Below the pieces are notes generated by a model, which was not told where the DNA came from, did not search any database, and saw only the letters and a program-made list of their open reading frames with translations. From Ailurus styani (lineage: Eukaryota > Chordata > Mammalia > Carnivora > Ailuridae): a DNA stretch of 64,000 nucleotides. How positions within the stretch are numbered: position 1 is the stretch's first letter; each line of letters opens with the position of its first letter. This document shows positions 1 to 9,097 of this stretch, in pieces. A program made the translations under genes and the position numbers. The stretch covers positions 240,233 through 304,232 of the forward strand of contig LNAC01000338.1 of NCBI GenBank assembly GCA_002007465.1. The letters are read 5' to 3'.

Positions 1-149
1 TGTCATTATTCCTACTTTATCCTACCCTTGATGACGTTGTAAAGTCTGTACTCAGAAGAACTTCTGGATCTCCTATGCAAGGGAAGAAAGTTACTCCCAG
101 AAGACAGGACCGCTGTTCTTCTGTTTATTTATTGAAAATGTATTTATAC

Positions 150-503
150 CAAGTTCACAAGTATGTGGAACAACTGGAATGCTCATATAGTGCTCGTGGG
201 AACGTTAAATGGAACAATCACTTTGGAAAAACCCGTTTTGGCAGTTTCTTGTAAAATTAAAACATAGACTTACCATGTGATCCAGCAGTTCCACTCCTAA
301 GTATTTATCCAAGAGAAATAAAAACATGTCCTCCCAACAAACTTGAACAGAATGTTCACAGCAGTTTCATCCATATTAGCTAAAAACTGGAATCAACTCT
401 ACTGTCCATCAACACAAATTGTGGTATATCCATATGATGGAATGCTAGTAGGCAATAAAAGGAAATTGGTTATTGATGTGATCAACACTGTGAGTGAACC
501 TCG
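150..503 (+). mobile_element. Ancient L1 (3' portion), left part
   Basis: The segment resembles the 3' part of an old mammalian L1 (ORF2 end and 3'UTR), with phrases such as a 'ccatcaacacaaattgtggtatatcc' type stretch and 'catatgatggaatgctag'. The element resumes at 1806 after an inserted unit. It is heavily mutated and its reading frame is broken, so no protein is expected. Confidence 0.65.
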
Positions 504-518
504 AAAACCTTATGCTGA

Positions 519-715
519 GCGATGCCTAAGTGGCTCAATCGGTTGAGCATCGCCTTCGGCTCAGGTCATGATCCCGAGTCGTGGGATTAAGTCCCATGTC
601 TGCCCTCTTGCTCAGCGGGCAGCCTGCTTCTCCCTCTCCCTCTGCCTGCTGCTCCCCATTTGTGCTCTCTCTCGCTGACAAATAAATAAATAAAATCTTT
701 CTTTTTTCTACAGAC
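519..715 (+). mobile_element. Can-SINE
   Basis: The tRNA-Lys-derived head (gcctaagtggctcaatcggttgagc) directly follows the outer TSD. The copy ends in a (aaat)n/aatctt tail near 708. Confidence 0.85.
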
Positions 716-1526
716 AAAGCAAAAGAACTTTATTTCACTGAGAAAGAAGGTTGGGAGGGATCTTTTTATGGATCAAAGTCCACTGGAGAAAGCAAGAGTT
801 CAGGGTGATGATGATTTCTCATCACCTGAGTTGCAGGAGTAATCCCTATATCCTTCCCTGTTGGGGTCTGTAATTGATGTTGAGCGGTAGGGCTCCCTAT
901 TCTAGCCTCCTGACTCCACCTTAGGGATATTTCCCTTCATTGTCACACTCGTTAGTGGGTTGGTGGCCCAGCCCAGCCCCCCTCAAGCTCAAAGGTACTT
1001 TGCTACTGTGGAAGCTATGCTGTTTGTGAAAAACATCAGGGTCTCAAATCTGGCCCTGCCACCCATGGGATGCCACATAGGAGGTTGCCAATCCCTGGGG
1101 CCCAAGTTGTACCCTTCTGTGGCATGCCATGCGGAATTGGGCTAGCAGGCAAGAGGAGTGTCCCATAGGGTCTCCCCTCCACTGCACACCTTGCTTCCTG
1201 TGCCCACAGATGCACCTACTGGTGGGTGGGTGGGGGGCCAGGAACACCCACATGTGCAGAACTCAGACTGACAGCTTTATTGGACGTTGGGAGCAGAGCT
1301 CCCCTCTCCCCAAGGTCCTGGCAGCATGGGCAGCATGGGCCTCAGGGTGTTGGTGCCCTGTGGGTAGAACACGGGGTCAGGGGTCAGAGGCCAGAGTGCC
1401 CACGGCCAGAGGGGTGGGGTGTTGGGGCCTGGGTTTCACCTGCCCACACGGACGAGTGGGTGGTGAGGTGAGGCTCCCCCCAGTGGCTCTAGGCATGGAA
1501 TCTCACCCCCTGATAAGTAAAATCTT

Positions 1527-1530
<4 letters not shown>
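716..1530. other. Unique insert between two SINEs
   Basis: This stretch does not look like SINE, L1 or LTR. Read on the minus strand it holds two AATAAA signals (plus-strand TTTATT near 729 and 1275), so it could derive from the 3' end of some transcript. I do not recognise it. The open frames in it are GC-rich chance ORFs. Confidence 0.4.

Positions 1531-1580
<50 letters not shown>
1531..1580 (+). repeat. (CA)n microsatellite
   Basis: There are about 25 uninterrupted CA units, following a SINE-tail-like 'aatcttaaaa'. Confidence 0.95.
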
Positions 1581-1583
<3 letters not shown>

Positions 1584-1586
1584 CCA

Positions 1587-1790
1587 GGGACACCTGGGTG
1601 GCTCAGTTGGTTAAGCATCTGCCTTAGGCTCAGATCATGATCCTGGAGTCCTGGGATCAAGTCCCACATCAGGATCCCTGCTCTAGGGGGAGCCTGCTTC
1701 TCCCCCTGCTTGCCCCCCTCCTGCTTGTGTGCTCTCTCTCTCTCTCTCTCTGACAAAGAAATAAATAAAATCTTAAAAAAACAAAAACAA
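1587..1790 (+). mobile_element. Can-SINE
   Basis: Full-length copy with a (TC)n tract at 1736-1750. Its A-rich tail is followed at once by the outer TSD of the composite insertion. Confidence 0.9.
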
Positions 1791-1805
1791 AAAACCTTAT
1801 GCTGA

Positions 1806-2095
1806 ATGAAAGAAACCTGACACAAAAGTGGACATGATTGTATGGTTCCATCTATATGAAACTCCTCTCTGAAGTGAAAGAAAGCATCCAAGGAGCTGCC
1901 AGGGGTTGGGGGAGGAATGGGGATTGACAGAAGAGTGAAGGAAATAACGACCATCTTGATAGCAGTCATAGTTTCATAGGCCAAAACATCCTGTGCACTT
2001 AATATAGGTGTTTTTATTGTTTGTAAATTAAGCTGCAATAAAATAGAAAAGATAGGATAAATACGAAAAAAAAGATGCCATGGATCCTTCAATCA
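1806..2095 (+). mobile_element. Ancient L1 (3' portion), right part
   Basis: Continues the L1 interrupted at 503. The typical 3'UTR text 'gtatggttccatctatatgaaa' and 'gctgccaggggttgggggagg' is recognisable. Confidence 0.65.
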
Positions 2096-2416
2096 ATAAG
2101 GCATAAAAAACAGCAAGTCTGAAAATCTGGCTTATAACTCTCCTAAATGCATGGTGTGCAAGTCAGGAATGGAGGAAGAGCTATGGATTCTTTTTTTTTT
2201 TTTCCTGCTTACAAAAATAACCTACTTGCAAAAATTTTTCATGGTAAGATGTCAAAATCATTGTAAGCCCAACTTTTTAGAGGCCATCACTGGGACTGGA
2301 TGATTCCTCCGGTTTATTTCTAAAGCCTATTCTAACATATTACTAGATAGTTTAATATTACTAATATTATATGTTAATATTGTATTTACAAATACAGAAT
2401 CCTAACGATGTACTCT

Positions 2417-2595
2417 TTTTTTTTTTTAAAGAGAGAGCAAGCCTGCATGTGTGGGGGAGGGGCAGAGGGAGAGAGAGAATCCCAAGCAGGCCCCACTCCT
2501 GATGTGAGCCTTACAGGGGCAGGGCCTCAAAGATCATGACCCGAGCCAAAATCAGGAGTCGGTCACTAAACGGATTGAGCCACCCAGGCACCCCT
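2417..2595 (-). mobile_element. Can-SINE (old)
   Basis: Minus orientation: T-run and purine-rich box on the left, 'gagccacccaggcacccc' on the right. Diverged. Confidence 0.8.
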
Positions 2596-2691
2596 GATGT
2601 ATTTGGTTAGTAACTTTCTTTTCATAAAACAATGTGTTTGGCTTATCTTTCCATGCTCACTTTTTATTTTTTTAGAAGATTTGTTTATCTT

Positions 2692-2855
2692 TTAGAGATT
2701 TATTTATTTATTTGTCAGAGAGAGAATACACAAGCAGGGGGAGTGGCAGGCAGAGGGAGAAGCTGGGAGCCGACCGGGGACTTGATCCCAGGACTCTGGG
2801 ATCATGACCTGAACTGAAGGCAGACACTTAACCAACAGAGCCACGCAAGCATCCC
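2692..2855 (-). mobile_element. Can-SINE
   Basis: Minus orientation with 'tttatttatttgtcagag' at the left and a mutated head at the right. Abuts the next SINE with one base between. Confidence 0.8.
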
Positions 2856-2856
2856 G

Positions 2857-3050
2857 AAAGATTTATCTGAGAAGAGACAGCAGGGAGGGGAGGGCAGAGG
2901 AAGGAGAGAGAAGATCCTCAGGCAGTCTTCCTGCTGAGCACAGAGCCTGACATGGAGCTCCAAGTGGGACACAATCCCAGGATCCTGAGATCGTGACTTG
3001 AGCCAAAATTAAGAGTTACCCGCTTAACTGACTGGACACCCAGGCACCCC
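2857..3050 (-). mobile_element. Can-SINE (old)
   Basis: Minus orientation and diverged. It ends in 'acacccaggcacccc' and sits in tandem with the preceding SINE. Confidence 0.75.
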
Positions 3051-3366
3051 TTGACTCTTTACTTTTTGTATGGTTCCATTGAAGTACAATTTATTTAGCT
3101 GGTCTCCTTTTGAGGGACCGTTTGTCACTGTTTTTCCTTCCTGGAAATAGTAATGGACATCCCTGTAATTACATAGCCTGAATATTTCTATATACAAGTT
3201 GGCTTCCTAGAAGTTTCTTGGTCAAGTCGTTTGGTCAAAGGAGTAATAGTTTTAAGGAGGAGAAAAATTACTCCCCTTCTGTTGCTCTGGCTGCAGGCCA
3301 TATGGGTGGGAGAAGGATATATTCTCAGGGATTTAGGTTCTTATAATGCTTTTCCTTTTCTTTCTC
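3051..3366. other. Intergenic, no gene seen
   Basis: Diverged, AT-rich sequence that resembles old L1-type debris. No coding signal or intact element was recognised. Confidence 0.4.
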
Positions 3367-3541
3367 TTCTTTCTTTCTTTCTTTCTTTTCTTTTTTTTTT
3401 TACAAGTTTATTCATTACAAAACACAAGAACCAACTCTGGGTGAATTAGTGGNCTTCTTTCTTTCTTTCTTTCTTTTCTTTTTTTTTTTTACAAGTTTAT
3501 TCATTACAAAACACAAGAACCAACTCTGGGTGAATTAGTGG
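3367..3541. repeat. About 85-bp duplicated block around a single N (assembly join)
   Basis: The block running from (TTTC)n through 'acaagtttattcattacaaa' to 'gaattagtgg' appears twice, at 3367-3452 and 3454-3541. The single N is at 3453. The copies are essentially identical except for the length of the T-run. Confidence 0.9.
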
Positions 3542-3646
3542 AAATGGATTTTTGTTGAAAAGATTCTGTTTAGTTCACAGGGTTACTGGAAAGTGTTGTT
3601 ACACATTGAATAACATTCTGTGGGTCAGAATCACCACTGTTACACT

Positions 3647-3818
3647 TTTTAAAAAAAGATTTTATTTATTTGTCAGAGAGAGAAAGAGAGAGAACAAGCA
3701 GGGGGAGCGGCAGGCAGAGGGAGAAGCAGGCAGCAACATGGGACTCAATCCCAGGACCCTGGGATCATGACCTGAGCCCAAGGCACACGGTCAACCCACC
3801 GAGCCAGCCAGGCATCCC
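3647..3818 (-). mobile_element. Can-SINE
   Basis: Minus orientation. Head 'gagccagccaggcatccc' at the right, GA-rich region at 3677-3695. Confidence 0.85.
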
Positions 3819-4229
3819 TGTAACACTGTTTCTATGGGAAAATCTTTCAAAGTTCAGAAGAAACCTATTTACAAATAACCTAAATTCACTGCAAGCAAAG
3901 ACTGCCCCTAATTAATTGTTGTGACTCAAAAACTCTGAACACCTGCTGTAGGTTGAGTGGTCTTCTATCTAACCGGGCTTCTCTACTAAACCATGTGTTC
4001 TGTTTCACCACCAGCTGTGTGTACTTATTCAGTTCTGATGCTGACCTCCTGGAGTTAGCTCCCGACTACCCAGGTTTAAGGGTGCAGTTCTTGTGGTATG
4101 GTGATATAATAAGAAATAAATATTTGGTCTTTGTCCTGGTTCCTGGCCCAAGAATTTCCAAAGTCCTTGGAAATTCCCCGAGAAAAGTGCCTTTAGCTGT
4201 TCATTATACGTTCCTTTCAACCATACCTG

Positions 4230-4905
4230 AGTTTATGATCACGATGTGACTCTCGGTGAACCCCTAGGTAGCTTCGGGATGGGGACTGGTTGCCAGAAGA
4301 ACTAATGTTGTGAATAGCGAGTTGGAAATATCAGCCCCACTCCACCCCTCCCCTCCTGCCTCTGGGGAAGGGAGAAAGGCTGAAGGTTGAATTAATCACC
4401 AAAGGCTGATGATTTAATCCACCATGCCTGTGTAATGGAACCTCCATAAAACCCCTGAACTATGGAGTTTGGAGAGCTTCTGGGCTGGTAAATGCATCCA
4501 TATGCCGGGAGGATGGCATACCCAGTTCCATTAGGACAGAAGCACCTGTGCTGGGAACCCACCAGACCTTGTCCCACACGCGTCTTCATCTTGCTGTCAT
4601 CTATATCCTTTATGATATCCTTTACGACCAACCAGTAAATGTAAGTACAATGTTTCCCTGAGTTCGGTGAGCCATTACAGCAAATTATAGAATCTGAGGG
4701 GCGGGGGTTGTGGGAACCTCTGATTTCTAACGGGTTGGTCAGAAATACAGGTGACGACATGAATTTGAGGCTGGCGTCTCAAGTGTGTGTGTTGGGTGGT
4801 GTCTCGTGGGGCTGAGCCCTTAACCTGTGAGATCTGATGCTAACTCCAGCCATTTAGTGTCAGAGTTGAATTAAATGGTAGGATACCCACCTGAAGTCTG
4901 GAGAG
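4230..4905 (+). mobile_element. Solitary LTR of an endogenous retrovirus-like element (copy A)
   Basis: Typical mammalian LTR text: a 'cctccataaaac' U3/R part, a degraded poly(A) region near 4610-4640 ('cagtaaatgtaag'), then 'tttccctgagttcggtgagcc'. It resembles ERVL/MLT2- or MER21-type LTRs, but the family name is from memory and uncertain. No internal retroviral genes are seen. Confidence 0.6.
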
Positions 4906-4974
4906 TTGAAGGACTGGTTGTTGACAGGAGAAAAAACTCTATGCATCTGTTGCCAGAACTTAACTGCTGTGAGT

Positions 4975-5545
4975 GAAAAACAGATCTTCGTAGTCCCCAA
5001 CAAGACTGCCCTCACTTCAGTCGCCAGCCACACTGTAGGGGTCTCCAGGCCAAGCATACTTCTGACTAACTGGGTGTCAATTCAGGGTTTCCCATGACTC
5101 CCTGAGGTTTGATAATTCACTAGAATGACTCACAGAACTCAGAAAAGCACTATGCTTACAATTACATCTTTATGATACAGGATACAGTTCGGTTACCACC
5201 AAATGAAGGGATACAAAAGGTTTAATGTGAGGGGCATTGCAAAGCTTCTGTGCCTTCTCTGTGCCTTCTCCTTGTGGATTCAGGGTGTGTCACCTTCCTG
5301 GCACATCAATATGGTCACCAGCCAGGAAGGACCATCAAGCCTAGGCGTTCAGCGTTTTTATTGGGATTTTCTTACCATAGGCACGATTGATTAAATCATT
5401 GTTCAAGTGATTGAACTCAATATCCAGACCCTTCCCCTCCTCAGAGGTGGAAAGGTCTGATCCTCTGATCAAGGGCCAGGTCTTTTTGGTGACCAGCCAC
5501 CTTTCTGAAGCTATATAGGGGCCCACATGAGTCACCGTTACCTTA
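4975..5545 (-). mobile_element. Solitary LTR (copy B), inverted relative to copy A
   Basis: The reverse complement aligns by eye with copy A across the 'ctgagttctgtgagtcatt' block, the 'gggaaccctgaattga' block and the cataaaa/'ctggtgaccat' part. It is a diverged relative facing copy A. No viral coding sequence is present. Confidence 0.6.
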
Positions 5546-6100
5546 ACAAAGACACTCCTATCATTCAGGAAATTCCAGTTTTTTGAAGGTCTGTGCCAGG
5601 AACCTGCGACAAAAATTAGATCTATTCTTTTTAAAATTTATTCAAATGATACATACACACATATATATTGCTTCACAAATATATACAGTTTGTTGTTGGC
5701 AAATACATTCTTTTTTTTTTTTAATTCATGAGGAATTCAGAGTCCATACAGGTAGCAGTGGAGAAGATGGGAGTCAAAACTGCGACCCAGGTGCTCAATC
5801 TTCTGCAAAAAGCAAAGTGCTCAAATATGGTTAGAGCCTCAGAGAGGTCTTGCACGAGGGCATTATCATAGCAACAAGAATGACTAATAAGTATTAATGG
5901 CTCATGACAAGAGAACAAGTGCTATTATCTTAATATGTTAGGCGTACTAGTAATTGTGTGTGTATTATTCATGCAAATATTATTAGCCTGTGTCAGGGTT
6001 AACCGCTGGGCCCTGAGAACCAGGCTTACAACTCAGACCTCAGTTGCTCATCCCAGATGTGCAGGGGTTGGGACTTTTCCGGGATTCACTCCTGCTGTCA
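5546..6100. other. Upstream flank of TRAFD1, no gene seen
   Basis: AT-rich up to about 6000, then rising CpG content. It holds a T-run near 5711 and no convincing coding frame. NAA25, the expected left-hand neighbour, is not in the window. Confidence 0.4.
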
Positions 6101-6104
6101 AGAG

Positions 6105-6218
6105 CCAATCGGCACGCATAAGGCGGGGCCCTGGGAGCGACAGCGGTACCATCCAATGGGCTGGCAGCTGGGGCCGCCCCTGGCCAATGGGCGCGCTCCT
6201 CCGCGACGGTCGGAAGTG
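6105..6218 (+). promoter_or_regulatory. TRAFD1: Proximal promoter: three CCAAT boxes and an ETS site
   Basis: CCAAT pentamers sit at 6105-6109, 6153-6157 and 6184-6188 (spacings 48 and 31 bp), the usual layout for NF-Y. An ETS/GABPA-type CGGAAGTG lies at 6211-6218, just before the probable start of exon 1. No TATA box was seen. No clear ISRE was found by eye in this stretch, although the gene family is interferon-inducible. Confidence 0.75.
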
Positions 6219-6224
6219 GTGAGG

Positions 6225-6320
6225 CGGCTCTAGGGGCCGTTGTTCAGTGCGGGGGGCTGGCGGAGGAGGCTCTGTGTCTGCGGCTAGCGGGTTCGCTGCA
6301 AGTCCTTGCTGTCGTCCCGG
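6225..6320 (+). other. TRAFD1: TRAFD1 exon 1 (non-coding, start approximate)
   Basis: GC-rich sequence downstream of the CCAAT/ETS cluster ends in a consensus donor, CCCGG|GTGAGTG, with GT at 6321. The initiator ATG is far downstream in exon 2, so this exon is 5'UTR. The exact transcription start is inferred. Confidence 0.65.
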
Positions 6321-6637
6321 GTGAGTGTAGCGGCGGCCCGAGCCTCTGGACCCTCATTGCAGCCTTCGGGTCAGGAGGAGGCCGGCATCCCTATGGCTTG
6401 GTGTGTGGGCGAGGGGGCTCTGGGCCCCAGGGGTCGCGGCCGTAAGGAGAAAGACGGCCACGCCGCCGCGTCTCCTCAGGCCAATGGAGGAGGCCGCGCT
6501 TTCTCCTCAGGGAACCCGAGTCTCGACAGCCCGCGGCGGCGCCGCCCCTTCGCGGCCTTGGCCAGGGCGTCGGGGAAGTGGGCGTCGTCCCGAGCGCCTC
6601 TGTGGGCACCGCGCCCCGGGCGGAGTCGGCCCGAGCC

Positions 6638-7040
6638 NNNNNNNNNNNNNNNNNNNNNNNNNNNNNNNNNNNNNNNNNNNNNNNNNNNNNNNNNNNNNNN
6701 NNNNNNNNNNNNNNNNNNNNNNNNNNNNNNNNNNNNNNNNNNNNNNNNNNNNNNNNNNNNNNNNNNNNNNNNNNNNNNNNNNNNNNNNNNNNNNNNNNNN
6801 NNNNNNNNNNNNNNNNNNNNNNNNNNNNNNNNNNNNNNNNNNNNNNNNNNNNNNNNNNNNNNNNNNNNNNNNNNNNNNNNNNNNNNNNNNNNNNNNNNNN
6901 NNNNNNNNNNNNNNNNNNNNNNNNNNNNNNNNNNNNNNNNNNNNNNNNNNNNNNNNNNNNNNNNNNNNNNNNNNNNNNNNNNNNNNNNNNNNNNNNNNNN
7001 NNNNNNNNNNNNNNNNNNNNNNNNNNNNNNNNNNNNNNNN
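6638..7040. other. Assembly gap (403 Ns)
   Basis: The run of N lies in the CpG island in intron 1 of TRAFD1, where GC-rich DNA is often lost from short-read assemblies. Open frames spanning it are artefacts. Confidence 0.99.
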
Positions 7041-8480
7041 GGGGCGGCGTCGCGCTGGCTTCGTGCGGGCTCTAGCCGAGAGAGTGGGGTTCGAGTCCCC
7101 GCTCCGACCGACTGTGCGGCGGCTCACTGTCTCCCCTGGATGGGATCAGTGGCTTTCACCTCCTAGGGTGGCGACCTGGAGGGGAGGGTCCTTGTCAAGG
7201 GCTTAGCAGTCAGACGCACAGTCAGTGTTAGCCGCTGCTATTTGCGAAGCTGGTACCCTTTCCGCCCCCCGAACTCCCCGGGGGAGGGGGCGGTTGGAAA
7301 CCGCCTCCTGCAGCTGGACACGAGGGGGCAGCTGCGCCCGAAATCTCTGAGAGGGGCTCCTTCTCAGGTTGGAGACTTGAGTTGTACCTGAGCACTTCCG
7401 TGCATTCGCTCATTTGCTCCGTACAGCGGCCCTTTGAAGTATTGTCAGTTGTCTGCCTGAAGAATTTGAGGCCCAGAAAGGCTAAATCCCATATCCCCTG
7501 CGTGGCGGAGCCCGAGCTCGACCCTCAGAGGGGCTCACTTCCCCCTCTGGGTGCCACTCCCAGACCCTTTGCAGCCAGAGGGCACTTCCCTCTTCCGAAG
7601 CTCTGGTCTTGGTTGAGTTTCTAGAGCACACCTAGAAACACACAGCCCTGAGGAAAGTGTCCAGGCTTTCCCCTTTTGGGAACGTGGTTTATTTTCATAG
7701 ATCGGTGCTTCCTGTCCTTCGTTCACACTTCTTAAGGGAGCGGTTATCTTGAGTCATGTAACTCCCTAATTTAAAACTCCTCTGTGAGTTACCGTTGAAC
7801 TTGGACTAGAGTCTTTCTGCTTGAGTCATTGCCGTTTTTTCTTTATGCTTTTCCAGATCTACCTTTACTTTCTCTTTCATTGCCTTTTTAGGCCCTCGGC
7901 CTGATTGGATTTTCCCCCGCTCCCGTCCTCTCTTACTTCCTCTTCTCCGCACTTCAGGTCTTTGTTTAAATGTCATCTTGTCAGAAAGGTCTCTTATCAC
8001 CTTTATCTAAAGTAGGTTCCCTTCAACTCCGTTTGTCTATGTACTTTTCCATCAAAATACATTAAAGTATATCTGTGAATTTGCTTACTTTTCCTCTGTC
8101 CCTAGGTTGGTCTGTTATGGACTCTTTATTTCTTTGTGAGGTAGTCTTAGTGCCAGTGTGGCATACAGGGTCTCAATTAACACGTTGAATGAATATGTGC
8201 TTTGAAAAGTGGGTTCATTCGGAAATGTCACAACCATCAAAGAGCCCTTTTGGGGCAGTATTTAAGACTGTTTTTGTGTCATGGAAAAGAATCAAGTAAA
8301 TAGTGGTAACAAAATTGCCAGCACTTTGCTCTCTGCGCTGAAATCTTGTTTCAGAAGCAGGAAAAACTTTACAGTGCACAAACCTGGCAGACACTCTCAG
8401 CTAAGGATCAAAGTTAACATCATCTGTAATAGTAAAACTGTTGACATCATGTACTTTCTGATATAATGCACTGAGATGAG
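7041..8480. other. TRAFD1 intron 1, no other gene
   Basis: CpG-rich up to about 7350. MIR-like diverged text is seen around 7395-7560. The rest is unique intronic sequence with no supported exon. Confidence 0.45.
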
Positions 8481-8835
8481 CACCCGACATCAGTTCTGTG
8501 GTATTCTTGCCAAAAAACGTATTAATCATGAGAAAACATTGAACAGACTCAAACCGAAGGACATTCTACATTAATATGATTTTGAAAGATGAAGAAAAAG
8601 ATGAAAGATGAAGAAGTATCCTAAATCAAAGAGGATTAAGGAGAAATAACTATATGTGAGATGTAACCCTGGATTAGATCTTGAACAAGGAAAAGGGAAT
8701 TAGTGGAACGATTCATGAATACGATTTATAGATTAGTTATTAACATTGTATTTGTATTAGTTCCCTGCATTTGATAATTTTACTCTGGTTATTTATGATG
8801 TATTGGGTTAGGGGTATACGGAGTTTTTTGTGGTG
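8480..8835 (+). mobile_element. Ancient L1-type fragment
   Basis: Contains the old 3' L1 signature 'tggattagatcttgaacaagg' and 'tttgataattttactctggttat'. The same family occurs in reverse orientation at 20190-20900 and 34600-35650. Confidence 0.55.
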
Positions 8836-9038
8836 CTTTTGCTTGTCAGATTATTTTAAAATGAAAATTAAAAAAATAAGGTGAAATCTAAGTGTATTGG
8901 GTATTAAATAAGTATACGTTAGCGTACTGGTTTTGGTAACATTTTTTGTGTACTTATTTTTTGTTTTTGTGTTCTGCATGTCATCCTAAAAGCAGAAATG
9001 AAATTAAAAGTTTACACTTTTTCCTTCATAGTTTTCAG

Positions 9039-9097
9039 AAGGAACTAAAGATGGCTGAATTTCTAGATGACCAGGACACTCAACTCTGTGACAATTG
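9039..9097 (+). CDS. TRAFD1: TRAFD1 exon 2 (start codon at 9051)
   Basis: The acceptor is probably TTTTCAG ending at 9038; an alternative AG ends at 9031. Twelve 5'UTR bases precede ATG in the good context AAAGATGG. It encodes residues 1-15 plus two bases of Cys16, including Cys13 of the first finger. Donor GTAAGA. Confidence 0.9.

Larger units (their letters stand above)
504..1805 (+). mobile_element. Composite retro-insertion: SINE - unique DNA - (CA)n - SINE with one outer TSD
   Basis: A 15-bp perfect direct repeat (aaaaccttatgctga) lies at 504-518 and 1791-1805. Between the copies are a SINE (519-715), about 800 bp of non-SINE sequence, a CA repeat and a second same-strand SINE ending in an A-rich tail. 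The L1 on either side is colinear across the insert. The simplest reading is one target-primed event whose RNA began at the left SINE, read through unique DNA and ended in the right SINE's A-tail. Confidence 0.65.
6100..7350. promoter_or_regulatory. TRAFD1: CpG island of TRAFD1
   Basis: Strongly GC- and CpG-rich sequence covers the promoter, exon 1 and the start of intron 1, and is interrupted by the N gap at 6638-7040. This is a typical broad promoter of a ubiquitously expressed, interferon-responsive mammalian gene. Confidence 0.85.

Noticed and set aside
1129..1614. 161-residue open frame on + near the left end
   Set aside because: It runs through GC-rich unique DNA into the CA repeat (poly His-Thr) and a SINE. 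There is no homology or splice context.
6306..7206. Long open frames across the CpG island
   Set aside because: Most of their length is the N gap, and the rest is GC composition in exon 1/intron 1.
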